Of a DNA stretch of 64,000 nucleotides, positions 46,934-56,078 are shown piece by piece; within the stretch, counting starts at the first letter, position 1; each line of letters starts with the position of its first letter. Made by a program: the position numbers and the translations under genes. The stretch is from Jiangella endophytica. GTDB lineage: Bacteria > Actinomycetota > Actinomycetes > Jiangellales > Jiangellaceae. The notes below the pieces were generated by a model. That model saw only the letters and a list, made by a program, of their open reading frames with translations. It did not search any database and was not told where the DNA came from. The DNA lies in the NCBI RefSeq assembly GCF_003427025.1, contig NZ_QVAI01000007.1, positions 1-64,000 of the forward strand. Direction: 5' to 3'.

Positions 46934-46997
46934 CAGAACCTGTCTCTCCTCGTGTCATCCCCCACGCTCATTGTCGCACCGTGGGCGGATGTCGTGT

Positions 46998-47861
46998 TCA
47001 CCGCAGTCCCGCGAAGAGGTCGTCCTCGGGCGTCGTGGTGGGCACGTGCGACGTCACGAGTTCGTAGTCCTCGGTGGGCCAGGCCTGCCGCGACACCTCG
47101 AGCGGGATGGCGAACCAGGAACCGTCGGGATCGATCTGGGTGGCGTGCGCCAGCAGCGCGCGGTCGCGCACCGGGAAGTACTCGGCGCACTCGACCCGGG
47201 TGGTGACGCGGGCGTCCCAGTTCTCGTCGCCCTCCCACTTCTCCAGCCACTCGGTGTACGGCGAGGTGAGGCCGCGCTGCTCCATGGCGTCGTTGAGCGC
47301 CTGCAGGCGCATGCGGCTGAAGGAGTGGTGGTAGTAGAGCTTCAGCGGCTGCCACGGCTCGCCGCTGCCGACGTAGCGCGTGGGATCGGCGGCCGCCTCG
47401 AACGCCGCGACGGTGATCTTGTGACACATGATGTGGTCGGGGTGCGGGTAGCCGCCGTTCTCGTCGTAGGTGGTGACGACGTGCGGGCGGAACCGGCGGA
47501 TGACCTCGACCAGCGGCTCCGCCGCCTTCTCGACCGGCATGAGGCCGAAGCAGCCCTCGGGCAGCGGCGGCAGAGGGTCGCCCTCGGGCAGCCCGGAGTC
47601 GACGAAGCCGAGCCACTCCTGCTCGATGCCGAGGATCTCGCGGGCGGCGTCCATCTCCTTGCGGCGGATCTCGGAGATGTTGGCCAGCACCTCGGGGCGG
47701 TCCATCTTCGGGTTGAGGATGGAGCCGCGCTCGCCGCCGGTGCAGGTGACCACGAGGACCTCGACCCCCTCGGCGACGTACCGCGCCGTCGATGCCGCAC
47801 CTTTGCTGGACTCGTCGTCGGGATGAGCGTGGACGTGCATCAGCCGCAGCTGCTCGGACAC
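46998..47861 (-). CDS. mca: Mycothiol S-conjugate amidase
   Basis: About 287 residues from the GTG at 47861, which fits the family N-terminus ([23 protein letters not shown]). ATG at 47873 would add four residues but lacks a ribosome site. Mca cleaves mycothiol conjugates of toxins to a mercapturate and GlcN-Ins, for detoxification. Zinc ligands His13 and Asp16 in HAHPDD and a later His in [12 protein letters not shown] are visible. [11 protein letters not shown] and [16 protein letters not shown] are family signatures shared with MshB, but the length and sequence favour Mca. Confidence 0.94.
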   Translation of the reverse strand: MSEQLRLMHVHAHPDDESSKGAASTARYVAEGVEVLVVTCTGGERGSILNPKMDRPEVLANISEIRRKEMDAAREILGIEQEWLGFVDSGLPEGDPLPPLPEGCFGLMPVEKAAEPLVEVIRRFRPHVVTTYDENGGYPHPDHIMCHKITVAAFEAAADPTRYVGSGEPWQPLKLYYHHSFSRMRLQALNDAMEQRGLTSPYTEWLEKWEGDENWDARVTTRVECAEYFPVRDRALLAHATQIDPDGSWFAIPLEVSRQAWPTEDYELVTSHVPTTTPEDDLFAGLR

Positions 47862-48039
47862 CGGATACCCCATCGGTCGTACGGAAACTTGTGCGTGACG
47901 GCGCCCACCGGCCGGATCGCCTCCGCTGCCCGAGGCGGCACCGCCCAGGTGGGGCGGGGGTTCCCGCGAGCGCCGCCTCCGGGATAATGGTGCCGCACGC
48001 CACCGACAACAACGCCCGCAGCCCCTGGGGACATCCCGC

Positions 48040-48474
48040 ATGAGCGACCACGAGACCGCGCAAGGCGACCTGCTGGCGCAACGGTACGGCCGGACGCCCA
48101 GGTCCGGCGGGCCCGGTGCGCGCAGCAGCCGCGGCGTCCTCGTCGGCGTCGTCACCGGGGTCCTGCTGGTCACCGCCATCGTCGGATGGCTGATCGTCCG
48201 CTCGGCCAGCGGTCCCACCGTCGATGCCGAGCTGCTCTCGTGGGACGAGCCACGCGACGGCGTCCTGACCGCCCGGGTCGAGATCCGCCGCGACGCCGAC
48301 CTCGCGCTGACCTGCGACCTCGTCGCCGTCGACCTGCGGCGCATCATCGTCGGCCAGTTGGACCTCGAGGTCCCGGCCGGCCCCGAGGAGCACCTCGTCG
48401 TCCCCGCCGACATCCCGCTCGAGGGCGACGGCATCGTCCCCGAGCTGCGCGGCTGCCGCCCGGCGTCTGAATAG
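48040..48474 (+). CDS. DUF4307 domain membrane protein
   Basis: 144 residues from ATG at 48040. A basic N-terminus (LAQRYGRTP), a transmembrane helix ([21 protein letters not shown]) and an extracytoplasmic beta-rich domain ([41 protein letters not shown]). DUF4307 proteins lie between mca and greA in many actinobacteria; function unknown. Divergent from mca. Confidence 0.85.
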   Translation: MSDHETAQGDLLAQRYGRTPRSGGPGARSSRGVLVGVVTGVLLVTAIVGWLIVRSASGPTVDAELLSWDEPRDGVLTARVEIRRDADLALTCDLVAVDLRRIIVGQLDLEVPAGPEEHLVVPADIPLEGDGIVPELRGCRPASE

Positions 48475-48660
48475 CGCCACTCCAGGGCCGCGACCTCTGC
48501 GCGAGCCGACACACCTGACCTGCGACAATCGTCGGCTTGCCACATTGCTTGTATTCTTGTTCTTTCCCCGTCAGCACTTGGACCGGGCCGAACCGCCCGG
48601 CGGCGAAGCACACCCACACGGCGTGCGGCGCGACCGATAGACACCCGAGGAGCAGTTGCC

Positions 48661-49164
48661 GTGACCGCTACCAGCGACAACGTTGCTTGGCTCACCCAGG
48701 AGGCCTACGACCGCCTCAAGCAGGAGCTCGAGCACCTGATGGGGCCGGCCCGGCTCGAGATCGCGCGGCAGATCGAAGAGGCGCGCTCCGAGGGCGACCT
48801 GTCCGAGAACGGCGGGTACCACGCGGCCAAGGACGAGCAGGGCAAGCAGGAGGCCCGCATCCACCAGCTGCAGCAGCTGCTTCAGCGCGCGCAGGTGGGC
48901 GAGCCGCCGGACGACGGCGTGGTCGAGCCCGGCATGATCGTCGAGGTCAAGTTCCAGGGCGACGACGACGCCGAGCGGTTCCTGCTGGGCTCGCGCGAGC
49001 TGGCCTCCCTCGACGACTCCGTCGACATCGACGTCTACTCCCTGAAGTCGCCGCTCGGCGCCGCCATCAGCGGCAAGAAGGTCGGCGACAAGGCGTCCTA
49101 CCAGGCGCCCAGCGGCAGCACCATCACGGTCGAGATCGTGAGCGCCAAGCCGTACGGCGCCTGA
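48661..49164 (+). CDS. greA: Transcription elongation factor GreA
   Basis: 167 residues, GTG start. GreA rescues backtracked RNA polymerase by stimulating transcript cleavage. N-terminal coiled-coil with the acidic tip: [69 protein letters not shown]. The C-terminal FKBP-like domain ends [32 protein letters not shown]. The 186-base region before it probably holds its promoter; no clear -10/-35 seen. Confidence 0.97.
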   Translation: MTATSDNVAWLTQEAYDRLKQELEHLMGPARLEIARQIEEARSEGDLSENGGYHAAKDEQGKQEARIHQLQQLLQRAQVGEPPDDGVVEPGMIVEVKFQGDDDAERFLLGSRELASLDDSVDIDVYSLKSPLGAAISGKKVGDKASYQAPSGSTITVEIVSAKPYGA

Positions 49165-49184
49165 CCAGCCGTCCCCGACGCACC

Positions 49185-49225
49185 GACGCCGCCCGTCCGG
49201 TCACCTCGACCGGGCGGGCGGCGTC
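49185..49225. terminator. Bidirectional hairpin terminator after greA
   Basis: GACGCCGCCCGTCCGGTC pairs with GACCGGGCGGGCGGCGTC, one mismatch, around a 5-base loop. It is between greA and the convergent exporter permease. Confidence 0.8.
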
Positions 49226-49243
49226 GTCGTGTGCGGCGTGGCC

Positions 49244-50080
49244 CTACTTGCTGGACGCCTTCTTGTACTTGCGCACGGCCAGCGGCGCGAAGACCGCGAT
49301 GATCAGCAGGCACCAGAGCAGCGCTGCCGCCACCGGGTGCTGCATCGGCCAGGCATCGGACGCCACCAGGCTCTGGTTGCCGAACAGCTCGCGCGCGCCG
49401 GACGCGATGGCGCTGACCGGGTTCCATTCGGCGATCGCCTGGACCACCGACGGCATGGACGACGGGTCGACGAACACGTTGGACATGAAGACGACCGGGA
49501 ACAGCCAGATGAGCCCGGCCGACGCCGCGACCTGAGGGCTGCCGACCGACAGGCCGATGAGCGCGCCGACCCAGAGCATGGCGAACGCGAACAGCATGAG
49601 TAGTCCGACCGCCGCCAGGAACTGGCCGAACCCGTTGTGGAACGTCCACCCGACGATGAACCCGCAGACGATCATGATGACCAGCACGATGAGCTGGTTC
49701 ACCAGGTCGGCGATGACCCGCCCCGCGATGACCGCGGACCGCGCCATGGGCAGCGAACGGAACCGGTCGATCAGGCCCTTCTGCATGTCGTCGGCGAGGC
49801 CGACACTGGCCGGCGCACAGGCGAACGCCATGGTCTGCACGAAGATGCCGGCCATCAGGAAGTCGACGTAGTCGACGCCCGGCACGTTGATGGCGCCGCC
49901 GAACACGTACGCGAACAGCAGCACGAACATGATCGGCTGAATGAACATGTAGATCTGGTTGTCCGGGACTCGCCAGCCCGCCCGGATGTTGCGCCACGTG
50001 ATGGTCATGGCGTCGGTGAACGCCTGGTTGAATCCGACGCGGCTGGGCGCGGTGTCGATGGGTGCGACCTCCGTGGTCAC
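49244..50080 (-). CDS. ABC-2 type exporter permease (DrrB-like)
   Basis: About 278 residues from GTG at 50080, overlapping the ATPase stop (GTGA). Six helices of the ABC-2 type: TWRNIRAGWRVPDNQIYMFIQPIMFVLLFAYVFGGAI, KGLIDRFRSLPMARSAVIAGRVIADL, the family's RSLPMAR motif before helix 3, and GLIWLFPVVFMSNVFVDPSSMPSVVQAIAEWNPVSAI near the end. Daunorubicin-resistance family exporters of drugs or lipids; substrate unknown. Confidence 0.9.
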   Translation of the reverse strand: MTTEVAPIDTAPSRVGFNQAFTDAMTITWRNIRAGWRVPDNQIYMFIQPIMFVLLFAYVFGGAINVPGVDYVDFLMAGIFVQTMAFACAPASVGLADDMQKGLIDRFRSLPMARSAVIAGRVIADLVNQLIVLVIMIVCGFIVGWTFHNGFGQFLAAVGLLMLFAFAMLWVGALIGLSVGSPQVAASAGLIWLFPVVFMSNVFVDPSSMPSVVQAIAEWNPVSAIASGARELFGNQSLVASDAWPMQHPVAAALLWCLLIIAVFAPLAVRKYKKASSK

Positions 50081-51066
50081 GATGCCCTCCCCTGGGCCGT
50101 CTCGACCTGCTGTTCTTCTTCCGCGTGCCGGCCGGTGAGCTTGACGAACACGTCGTCGAGCGTGGGCCTGCGCAGCGCGATGTCGTCGATGGCGACCCCG
50201 GCCTCGTCGAGGTCGCGGATCACCTGGATGAGCCCCTTGGACCCGGTGTGGGTCGGGACCGTCAGCTTGCGGGTGTGGTCGTCGCGCACGCACTGGCCGC
50301 CGCTGCCGAGGTTGAGCACCTGCTCGGCCTTCCCGAGCGCCTCGGGGTCGTGCACGATGACCTCGATGCGCTCGCCGCCGATCTGGGCCTTGAGCTGGTC
50401 GGCCGTGCCTTGGGCGATGACGGTGCCGTGGTCGATGACCACGATGTCGTCGGCCAGCGCGTCGGCCTCTTCGAGGTACTGCGTGGTCAGCAGGATGGTC
50501 GAGCCCTCGGCCACCCGCTCGCGGATGACGTCCCAGAGGTCGAGCCGGCTGCTGGGGTCGAGGCCCGTGGTGGGCTCGTCGAGGAACAGCACCTGCGGCC
50601 GCACGATGAGGCTGCCGGCGAGGTCGAGCCGGCGCCGCATGCCACCGGAGTAGGTCTTGAGCGTGCGGTCGGCGGCGTCGGTGAGGTTGAACTGCTCGAG
50701 CAGCTCAGCCGCCCGCTTCGACGCCTCCTTGCTGGACAGCTGGTAGAGGCGGCCGAACAGCCAGAGATTCTCGCGCCCGGTGAGGTTTTCGTCCACCGCC
50801 GCGTACTGGCCGGACAGGCCGATCTTCGAGCGCACCGCCTGCGGTTCCCTGACGACGTCGTGACCAGCGACGACCGCCCGCCCGGAGTCGGGCGCGAGCA
50901 GCGTGGTGAGCATGCGAACCGTGGTGGTCTTGCCGGCGCCGTTGGGCCCGAGCAGACCGACCACGGTGCCCTCGGGCACGACGAGGTCGACGCCCCCGAC
51001 GGCCTTCACGGCCTTCTCCCCGGAGCCGAAGGTCTTGACCAGACCCTCGGCGGTGATGGCGTTCAC
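50077..51066 (-). CDS. ABC exporter ATP-binding protein (DrrA-like)
   Basis: About 329 residues from GTG at 51066, preceded by AGAGGACACC. Walker A GPNGAGKTT, Q-loop LSGQYAAVDENLTGRENL, signature YSGGMRRRLDLAGSL, Walker B VLFLDEPTTGLD. The long C-terminal part (from DGTVIAQGTADQLKAQIGG-like region on) and the PTLDDVFVKLTGR ending are typical of DrrA. Makes an exporter with the overlapping permease. Confidence 0.93.
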   Translation of the reverse strand: MNAITAEGLVKTFGSGEKAVKAVGGVDLVVPEGTVVGLLGPNGAGKTTTVRMLTTLLAPDSGRAVVAGHDVVREPQAVRSKIGLSGQYAAVDENLTGRENLWLFGRLYQLSSKEASKRAAELLEQFNLTDAADRTLKTYSGGMRRRLDLAGSLIVRPQVLFLDEPTTGLDPSSRLDLWDVIRERVAEGSTILLTTQYLEEADALADDIVVIDHGTVIAQGTADQLKAQIGGERIEVIVHDPEALGKAEQVLNLGSGGQCVRDDHTRKLTVPTHTGSKGLIQVIRDLDEAGVAIDDIALRRPTLDDVFVKLTGRHAEEEQQVETAQGRAS

Positions 51067-51206
51067 GGTGGTGTCCTCTCGTGTTGGTGTGGAGGCATCG
51101 TGGCAGGTGCCCCCGACAAGGTCGGGCCGATTTCGGCGCACCCGTCCCCGGCGGCTACCAGTGCCAGTGATTACTTATATAAGCGAAGTCTTCTATTATC
51201 AACCGC

Positions 51207-51605
51207 TCAGCCGAGCAGGGTGGTCGCCTCGTCCAGGTCGAGCTCGCCGGCGGCCAGCCGGCGCAGGACCTCTTCGCGGTCGACGGCGCCGGCACTCCCG
51301 GCGCCGGCTTCGGCCGGCACCTCGAGGCCCAGCCGTTCGAGCAACTCGGTGAAACGCTGCCGGGCGGTCGGGTAGCTGACCCCCAACTCGCGCGCGAGCT
51401 CCCTCATGTTGCCTCTGGACACCAGGAAGGTGCCAAGGATTTTCTGGTCCTGCGCCGTGAGCGAGCAGTACGGGCAGGACGCGAAGCGGCCGGACAGCTC
51501 GGTACCGCACGATTCGCAGCCGAGCCGGGTGACATGCAGCTTCACGCCACAGACCGGGCAGTCGGACGGCGGCTGGTGCGGATGCTCGGGGAAGCCGCCG
51601 ATCAT
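51207..51605 (-). CDS. DUF2089 zinc-finger / HTH protein
   Basis: 132 residues. Six cysteines in paired CxxC motifs (CPVC, CESC, CPYC) form a likely zinc ribbon; a helix-turn-helix follows (NMRELARELGVSYPTARQRFTELLERLGLEV). It ends with a short SHOCT-like helix (DREEVLRRLAAGELDLDEATTLL). DUF2089 proteins are predicted regulators. ATG overlaps the stop of the larger upstream gene, so the pair is coupled. Confidence 0.82.
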   Translation of the reverse strand: MIGGFPEHPHQPPSDCPVCGVKLHVTRLGCESCGTELSGRFASCPYCSLTAQDQKILGTFLVSRGNMRELARELGVSYPTARQRFTELLERLGLEVPAEAGAGSAGAVDREEVLRRLAAGELDLDEATTLLG

Positions 51606-52540
51606 CGCTGCGCCCCTTCGGGCAGGCGGACGCTGATGTCGCCCATGACGACCTCGGCCTCGATCTCCGCGGCGCCGGTGCCGAGGACGATGTCGCGGTC
51701 GCGGTCGCGCCCGGTGCGCTCGGGCACCGAACGGAAGCGGCCGAGCTGGACGTCGGAGCGGATGCGGACGTCGGAGCCGTCGAGCAGGGTCAGCTGGAGC
51801 GACCCGGACTCGCAGCGCATGCGGGAGTGGCCGGCCACCTGCCGCGTCTCGACCTGTGCCGATCCGGCCTGGACCAGCAGGTCGACCGGGCTCTCCAGAC
51901 CGTGCACCCGCAGCGAGCCGGCCGTGACCCGGACGTGGTCGAGGGCCGGCACGTGGTCGACCTGCAGGGAGCCGGCGATGACCTCGGCGCCGACGGCGAG
52001 TTCGGGGTTGACGCGGACATGGAGGTCGAGCAGCTGGCCGGGGTTCTGCAACCGGCTGGCGAAGTCGCGCCAGCGGCCACCCGCGAGCAGCACGAAGGCG
52101 CCGTCGCCCGGGACCAGCTCGGACTCGCCGGTGACGTGGAGCATGGCGCCGTCGCGCCGCACCGTGTGCTGGCCGTTGACGGCCACCGTGGCGACGCTGG
52201 GGTCGCCGACGATGACCACCCGCCGCGAGGTGGCCCGCACCTGGACACGAGTGATGCGCTGCGGGGTGACCGGGCCGCCGGCGCCGGCGGGCCCGGACGG
52301 CCCGGTGACCCTGGGGCCGGACGCGGCACCCGTGGCCGCTCCAGCCGGGTCCCCAGCGGCCCCGGCCGTGGCGTCGACGGGTTCAGCCGTCTCGGCATGG
52401 GCGGGCTCGGCGGCCTCGGCGCCGGTGGGCGCACCCGCCTTCTCGTCCTCGATCTGGTCGAGCAGGACGGCCGCCCGGGTGGGATCGAGCCGCCCGTCGG
52501 CCACCTGCTCGAGGATCTCACGCACGCTGAGGGTGTTCAT
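51602..52540 (-). CDS. Adhesin-like beta-repeat protein with N-terminal SHOCT-like helix
   Basis: 312 residues. Start resembles SHOCT (LSVREILEQVADGRLDPTRAAVLLDQIED), then an Ala/Pro linker, then ~200 residues of beta-helical repeats (VRVTAGSLRVHGLESPVDLLVQAGSAQVETRQVAGHSRMRCESGSLQLTLLDGSDVRIRSDVQLG), as in DUF4097-type proteins. No membrane segment. Function unknown; coupled to DUF2089 and likely controlled by it. Confidence 0.75.
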   Translation of the reverse strand: MNTLSVREILEQVADGRLDPTRAAVLLDQIEDEKAGAPTGAEAAEPAHAETAEPVDATAGAAGDPAGAATGAASGPRVTGPSGPAGAGGPVTPQRITRVQVRATSRRVVIVGDPSVATVAVNGQHTVRRDGAMLHVTGESELVPGDGAFVLLAGGRWRDFASRLQNPGQLLDLHVRVNPELAVGAEVIAGSLQVDHVPALDHVRVTAGSLRVHGLESPVDLLVQAGSAQVETRQVAGHSRMRCESGSLQLTLLDGSDVRIRSDVQLGRFRSVPERTGRDRDRDIVLGTGAAEIEAEVVMGDISVRLPEGAQR

Positions 52541-52598
52541 GCCCCCATGGTGGGACCTGAACTATCAAAACGTCAAGCGCCACTAACAGATTGGTAGG

Positions 52599-53813
52599 TC
52601 AGTCTTCTGAAATGGAAACCCGATAGCCGGTCTCGCGCAGTTTGCCCAGCACCCGCTCACAGTGCTCCGGCCCGCGGGTCTCCAGTTGCAGTGCGATCTC
52701 GACCTCGTCGATCGACAGCGTCGACGCGGTGCGCTCGTGCACGACGTCGAGCACGTTGGCATCGACAGCGGCGAGGTCGGCCAGCAGCCGGGCCAGCCCG
52801 CCGGGCGAGTCGGGCACCCGCACCCGCAGCGCGAGGTACCGGCCGGCGGCGGCCATGCCGTGCCGGATGACGCGCAGCAGCAGCAGCGGGTCGATGTTGC
52901 CACCGGACAGGACGGCGACGACCGGTGGCTCATACGCGCCCGGGTCGTCCAGCAGCGCGGCGACGGCGGCGCCGCCGGCCGGCTCGACGACCAGCTTGGC
53001 CCGCTCGAGCAGGAGCACCAGCGCCCGCGACAGCGACTCCTCGGACACGGTGACGACGGAGTCGACGTACTCCTGGATCATCGCGAACGGGACGTCGCCG
53101 GGGCAGCCGACCGCGATGCCGTCGGCCATGGTCGCCATGCGCTCCAGCGCGACCGGCTTGCCCGCCTCGAGCGACGTCGGGTACGCCGCGGCTCCCTCGG
53201 CCTGCACGCCGACCACCCGGACGCCGGGCTTGAGGTGGTGCACGGCCAACGAGATGCCGGCCGTCAGCCCGCCCCCGCCGGTGCCGACGACGATGGTGCG
53301 GACGTCGGGGCACTGCTCCAGGATCTCCATGCCGACGGTCGCCTGACCGGCGACGATGTCGGGGTGGTCGAACGGGTGGATGAGCACCGCACCGGTCTCG
53401 GCGGCGAACGCGCGCGCCGCGAGCAGGGCGTCGTCGATGCTGGTGCCGGCGAAGCGCACGTCGGCGCCGTAGGCCCGGGTGGCCTTCTCCTTGACGATGG
53501 CCGCCCCCTCGGGCATGAACACCGTCGCCTTCGTGTGCAGCATGCTGGCCGCGAGAGCGACACCCTGGGCGTGGTTGCCGGCACTGGCCGCCACCACCCC
53601 GCGAGCCCGCTCCTGCTCGGACAGCCGGGCGATGCGCACATACGCACCCCGGATCTTGAACGACCCGGCGCGCTGCAGGTTCTCGCACTTCAGATGGACC
53701 CGGCCGCCGACCCGTCCGGCCAGCCAGCGGGAATCCTCGAGCGGAGTGGGTCGCACGACGTCGCGCAGCAGCTCGCGCGCGGCTTCCACGTCCGCCATGG
53801 AGACAGTACTCAT
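52599..53813 (-). CDS. ilvA: Threonine ammonia-lyase (deaminase) with ACT domain
   Basis: 404 residues. PLP enzyme converting threonine to 2-oxobutanoate for isoleucine synthesis (or catabolism). Schiff-base Lys53 in AGSFKIRGAYVR, AGNHAQGVALAASMLHTKATVFMP, glycine loop VVGTGGGGLTAGIS, and the C-terminal ACT domain (~325-404: RYLALRVRVPDSPGGLARLLADLAAVDANVLDVVHERTASTLSIDEVEIALQLETRG). One ACT domain is the shorter TdcB/IlvA hybrid common in actinobacteria. Confidence 0.93.
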   Translation of the reverse strand: MSTVSMADVEAARELLRDVVRPTPLEDSRWLAGRVGGRVHLKCENLQRAGSFKIRGAYVRIARLSEQERARGVVAASAGNHAQGVALAASMLHTKATVFMPEGAAIVKEKATRAYGADVRFAGTSIDDALLAARAFAAETGAVLIHPFDHPDIVAGQATVGMEILEQCPDVRTIVVGTGGGGLTAGISLAVHHLKPGVRVVGVQAEGAAAYPTSLEAGKPVALERMATMADGIAVGCPGDVPFAMIQEYVDSVVTVSEESLSRALVLLLERAKLVVEPAGGAAVAALLDDPGAYEPPVVAVLSGGNIDPLLLLRVIRHGMAAAGRYLALRVRVPDSPGGLARLLADLAAVDANVLDVVHERTASTLSIDEVEIALQLETRGPEHCERVLGKLRETGYRVSISED

Positions 53814-53904
53814 GACGACGATCCTGTCACCCGGCTGCCTATGATCGCTGCACGACCACTACGGCACCCTAGCCGTAATCGGATACAAGATATAGAGTGA
53901 GACC

Positions 53905-54891
53905 GTGAAACTTGCCTGGTTGTGCAGTCATGAGTCCTACCAGCCCGAGGTCCTGCTGGAGCACGCCGTCCTCGCCGAACAGGTGGGATTCGACGTGGTC
54001 ACCGGGGCCGATCACTTCCACCCGTGGGTCGACGACGTCTCGGCCGCCAGCTACGTCTGGTCCTGGTTCGGCGCCGTCGCGCAGGCCACGTCCAGGGTCG
54101 AGCTGGCCACCAGCGTCACCGCCCCGCTGTTCCGCTACCACCCGGCGCTGATCGCGCAGGCCGCCGCCACCGTCGACCGTCTCTCCAACGGCCGGTTCAT
54201 CCTGGGTGTCGGCACCGGCGAGGCCATCAACGAGGCGCCACTGGGGTACACGTTCCCCGGCTACGCCGAACGGATCGCCCGCATGCGCGAGGCGCTGACC
54301 ATCATGCACGGCCTGCTCGCAGGCGAGAAGCTCGACATCGACGGCGAGTACTACCAGGCCCGCACGGCGAAGCTGTACAGCCCGCCGATCGGGCGGGCGC
54401 CGGTCTGGATGGCGGCCGGCGGCCCGAAGTCCGCGACGTTCGCCGGTGAGACCTGCGAGGGCCTCATCACCAGCGTCAAGGACCCCGCCGAGACCGTCGC
54501 CAACATCATCACGCCGTACCGCGAGGCCGCGCAGGCCCGAGGCGCGGGCACCACGGTCATGGCGACCCGCTGGGTCGTCCTGGCCGGCAGCGACGACGAG
54601 GCCTGGGAGGCGCTCGTCTCGATGCGCGGCCTGCGGGCTCCCGGCCGCCTCGAGGTGGCCGACCCCATGGTGCTGCGCGAGCGTGCCGACGCCATGGACC
54701 GGCAGGAGATCCTCAGCAAGTACACGATCGTCCGCGACCTCGACGAGCTCACCGAGGCCTACCGGCCCCTGGTGCAGGACGTCGGGGCCGACTACGTGGC
54801 GATCCAGGTGGCCAGCGCCGACCCCGCCGACACCATCCGGCGCATCGGCGCCGAGGTGCTCCCGGCGCTGCGTGAGTCGGCCGCGTCCTGA
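53905..54891 (+). CDS. F420-dependent LLM-class oxidoreductase (TIGR03557-like)
   Basis: 328 residues, GTG start. Bacterial-luciferase-like TIM barrel: KLAWLCSHESYQPEVLLEHAVLAEQVGFDVVTGADHFHPWVDDVSAASYVWSWFGAVAQATSRVELATSVTAPLFRYHPALIAQAAATVDRLSNGRFILGVGTGEAINEAP, which is typical of F420-dependent glucose-6-phosphate dehydrogenase relatives. Substrate unknown. Implies F420 use. Divergent from ilvA. Confidence 0.9.
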   Translation: MKLAWLCSHESYQPEVLLEHAVLAEQVGFDVVTGADHFHPWVDDVSAASYVWSWFGAVAQATSRVELATSVTAPLFRYHPALIAQAAATVDRLSNGRFILGVGTGEAINEAPLGYTFPGYAERIARMREALTIMHGLLAGEKLDIDGEYYQARTAKLYSPPIGRAPVWMAAGGPKSATFAGETCEGLITSVKDPAETVANIITPYREAAQARGAGTTVMATRWVVLAGSDDEAWEALVSMRGLRAPGRLEVADPMVLRERADAMDRQEILSKYTIVRDLDELTEAYRPLVQDVGADYVAIQVASADPADTIRRIGAEVLPALRESAAS

Positions 54892-54913
54892 AGCTGCGGG
54901 CCGCTCCCCCGCG

Positions 54914-54972
54914 CCCCATGATCATGTTCCCTGGCGGTCGCTGAGGCGCCGCGAGGGGACATGATCATGGGG
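54914..54972. terminator. Hairpin with TGATCATG arms between convergent genes
   Basis: CCCCATGATCATGTTCCC (54914-54931) pairs with GGGGACATGATCATGGGG (54955-54972), 17 of 18 positions, around a 23-base CG-rich loop. Between the F420 gene and DUF4328 stops, so likely a bidirectional terminator. Its ATGATCA core recalls the repeat element at 21.3 kb. Confidence 0.75.
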
Positions 54973-54981
54973 TCGGCCGGG

Positions 54982-56016
54982 TCAGGACGGCGGCACCGGC
55001 GGCGGTGCGGGCGCGCTCGGCGGGCCGTCGGGGTCCGGCGGCGGGTCGGTCCGGGCGGCGAACGGCGACGGCGGCGAGTTCTGGCCGGGCTGCGGCTGCG
55101 GCTGCGGCTGGGCGTACGGTGCCGCCGGCGGCTGGCCGTACGGCGACCCGGCCGGCGGCTCGTACGACGGCTGCCCGTAGACCGGCTGGCCGTACCCGGC
55201 ACCGGCCGGCTGGCCGTACCCCGGCTGGCCGTACGGCGCTGCGGGCGGGGCGGCCGGCCAGGCGGCGTACGGCTGCTGTGCGCCCAGCGCCGGCCGGGTC
55301 GCGAGCGCCGCCTCCTGCCGCAGCGTCAGCGTCCGCACCATGAGGATCGCCAGCACGGCCGCGGCGATGTAGCCGAAGTTCGCGGCCAGCGAGAGGCCGT
55401 CGGCGCTCTGCAGGCGATCGAGGTAGTCGGCGCTCAAGGAGTCGGGGACGCTGGTCTGCGCGCCGCGGTCCAGGCTGACCGCGAGGCCCCAGCACACCGC
55501 CCACACCACGACGATGGCCGGTCCGCGCCGCTCAGCCGGCGCCGCGCCATGGCGTCCCTCGATGTCGGACGCGCGGCCGTTGCCATAGAGGTTGAGCGCC
55601 GGGATGACGAGATTCGCCAGCGGGATGAACCAGCCGCCGATCGCCCAGCCGGGTCGGCGCACGCCGTCCTGAGCGCCGAGCAGGCGGGCGTTCTTCGCGT
55701 GCCGGTACTGCCACACGATGAACACCACGGCGATCGCGAGGAACACCAGGACCCACAGGAGGCCGGCACCGCCCACGAACGCGTCGGCGTCCTCGGCCCG
55801 CCCGCGGTCGATGCTGCCGGACTCCTGGACCTCGTTCACATAGCCGATGCGCCCGGCGTACGCCCCGATGGACAGCACGCTGGCCACCGAGATGACCACG
55901 AACAGCACCGTCAGCGCGGTGCGCAGGCCGCCCAGGCTGGACGGCTCACCGGCCGGCGGCGGGGGTGCCCACTGGGCGTCGCCCCACCGCTGGTCCGGGT
56001 GGTCGTTGAAGCTCAT
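54982..56016 (-). CDS. DUF4328 membrane protein with Pro/Gln/Tyr-rich tail
   Basis: 344 residues. About six transmembrane helices (LRTALTVLFVVISVASVLSIG, GGAGLLWVLVFLAIAVVFIVWQYRHAKNARLLG, GWAIGGWFIPLANLVIPALN) typical of DUF4328. The last ~110 residues are low complexity with YGQP repeats (PGYGQPAGAGYGQPVYGQPSY), predicted disordered and cytoplasmic. The function of the family is unknown. Confidence 0.82.
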   Translation of the reverse strand: MSFNDHPDQRWGDAQWAPPPPAGEPSSLGGLRTALTVLFVVISVASVLSIGAYAGRIGYVNEVQESGSIDRGRAEDADAFVGGAGLLWVLVFLAIAVVFIVWQYRHAKNARLLGAQDGVRRPGWAIGGWFIPLANLVIPALNLYGNGRASDIEGRHGAAPAERRGPAIVVVWAVCWGLAVSLDRGAQTSVPDSLSADYLDRLQSADGLSLAANFGYIAAAVLAILMVRTLTLRQEAALATRPALGAQQPYAAWPAAPPAAPYGQPGYGQPAGAGYGQPVYGQPSYEPPAGSPYGQPPAAPYAQPQPQPQPGQNSPPSPFAARTDPPPDPDGPPSAPAPPPVPPS

Positions 56017-56078
56017 GCATCTCCCCGATCCGTGCGGCGTCGGCTCAACCTAGCGGTACGGGGCAGTGGGGGGAAGGG

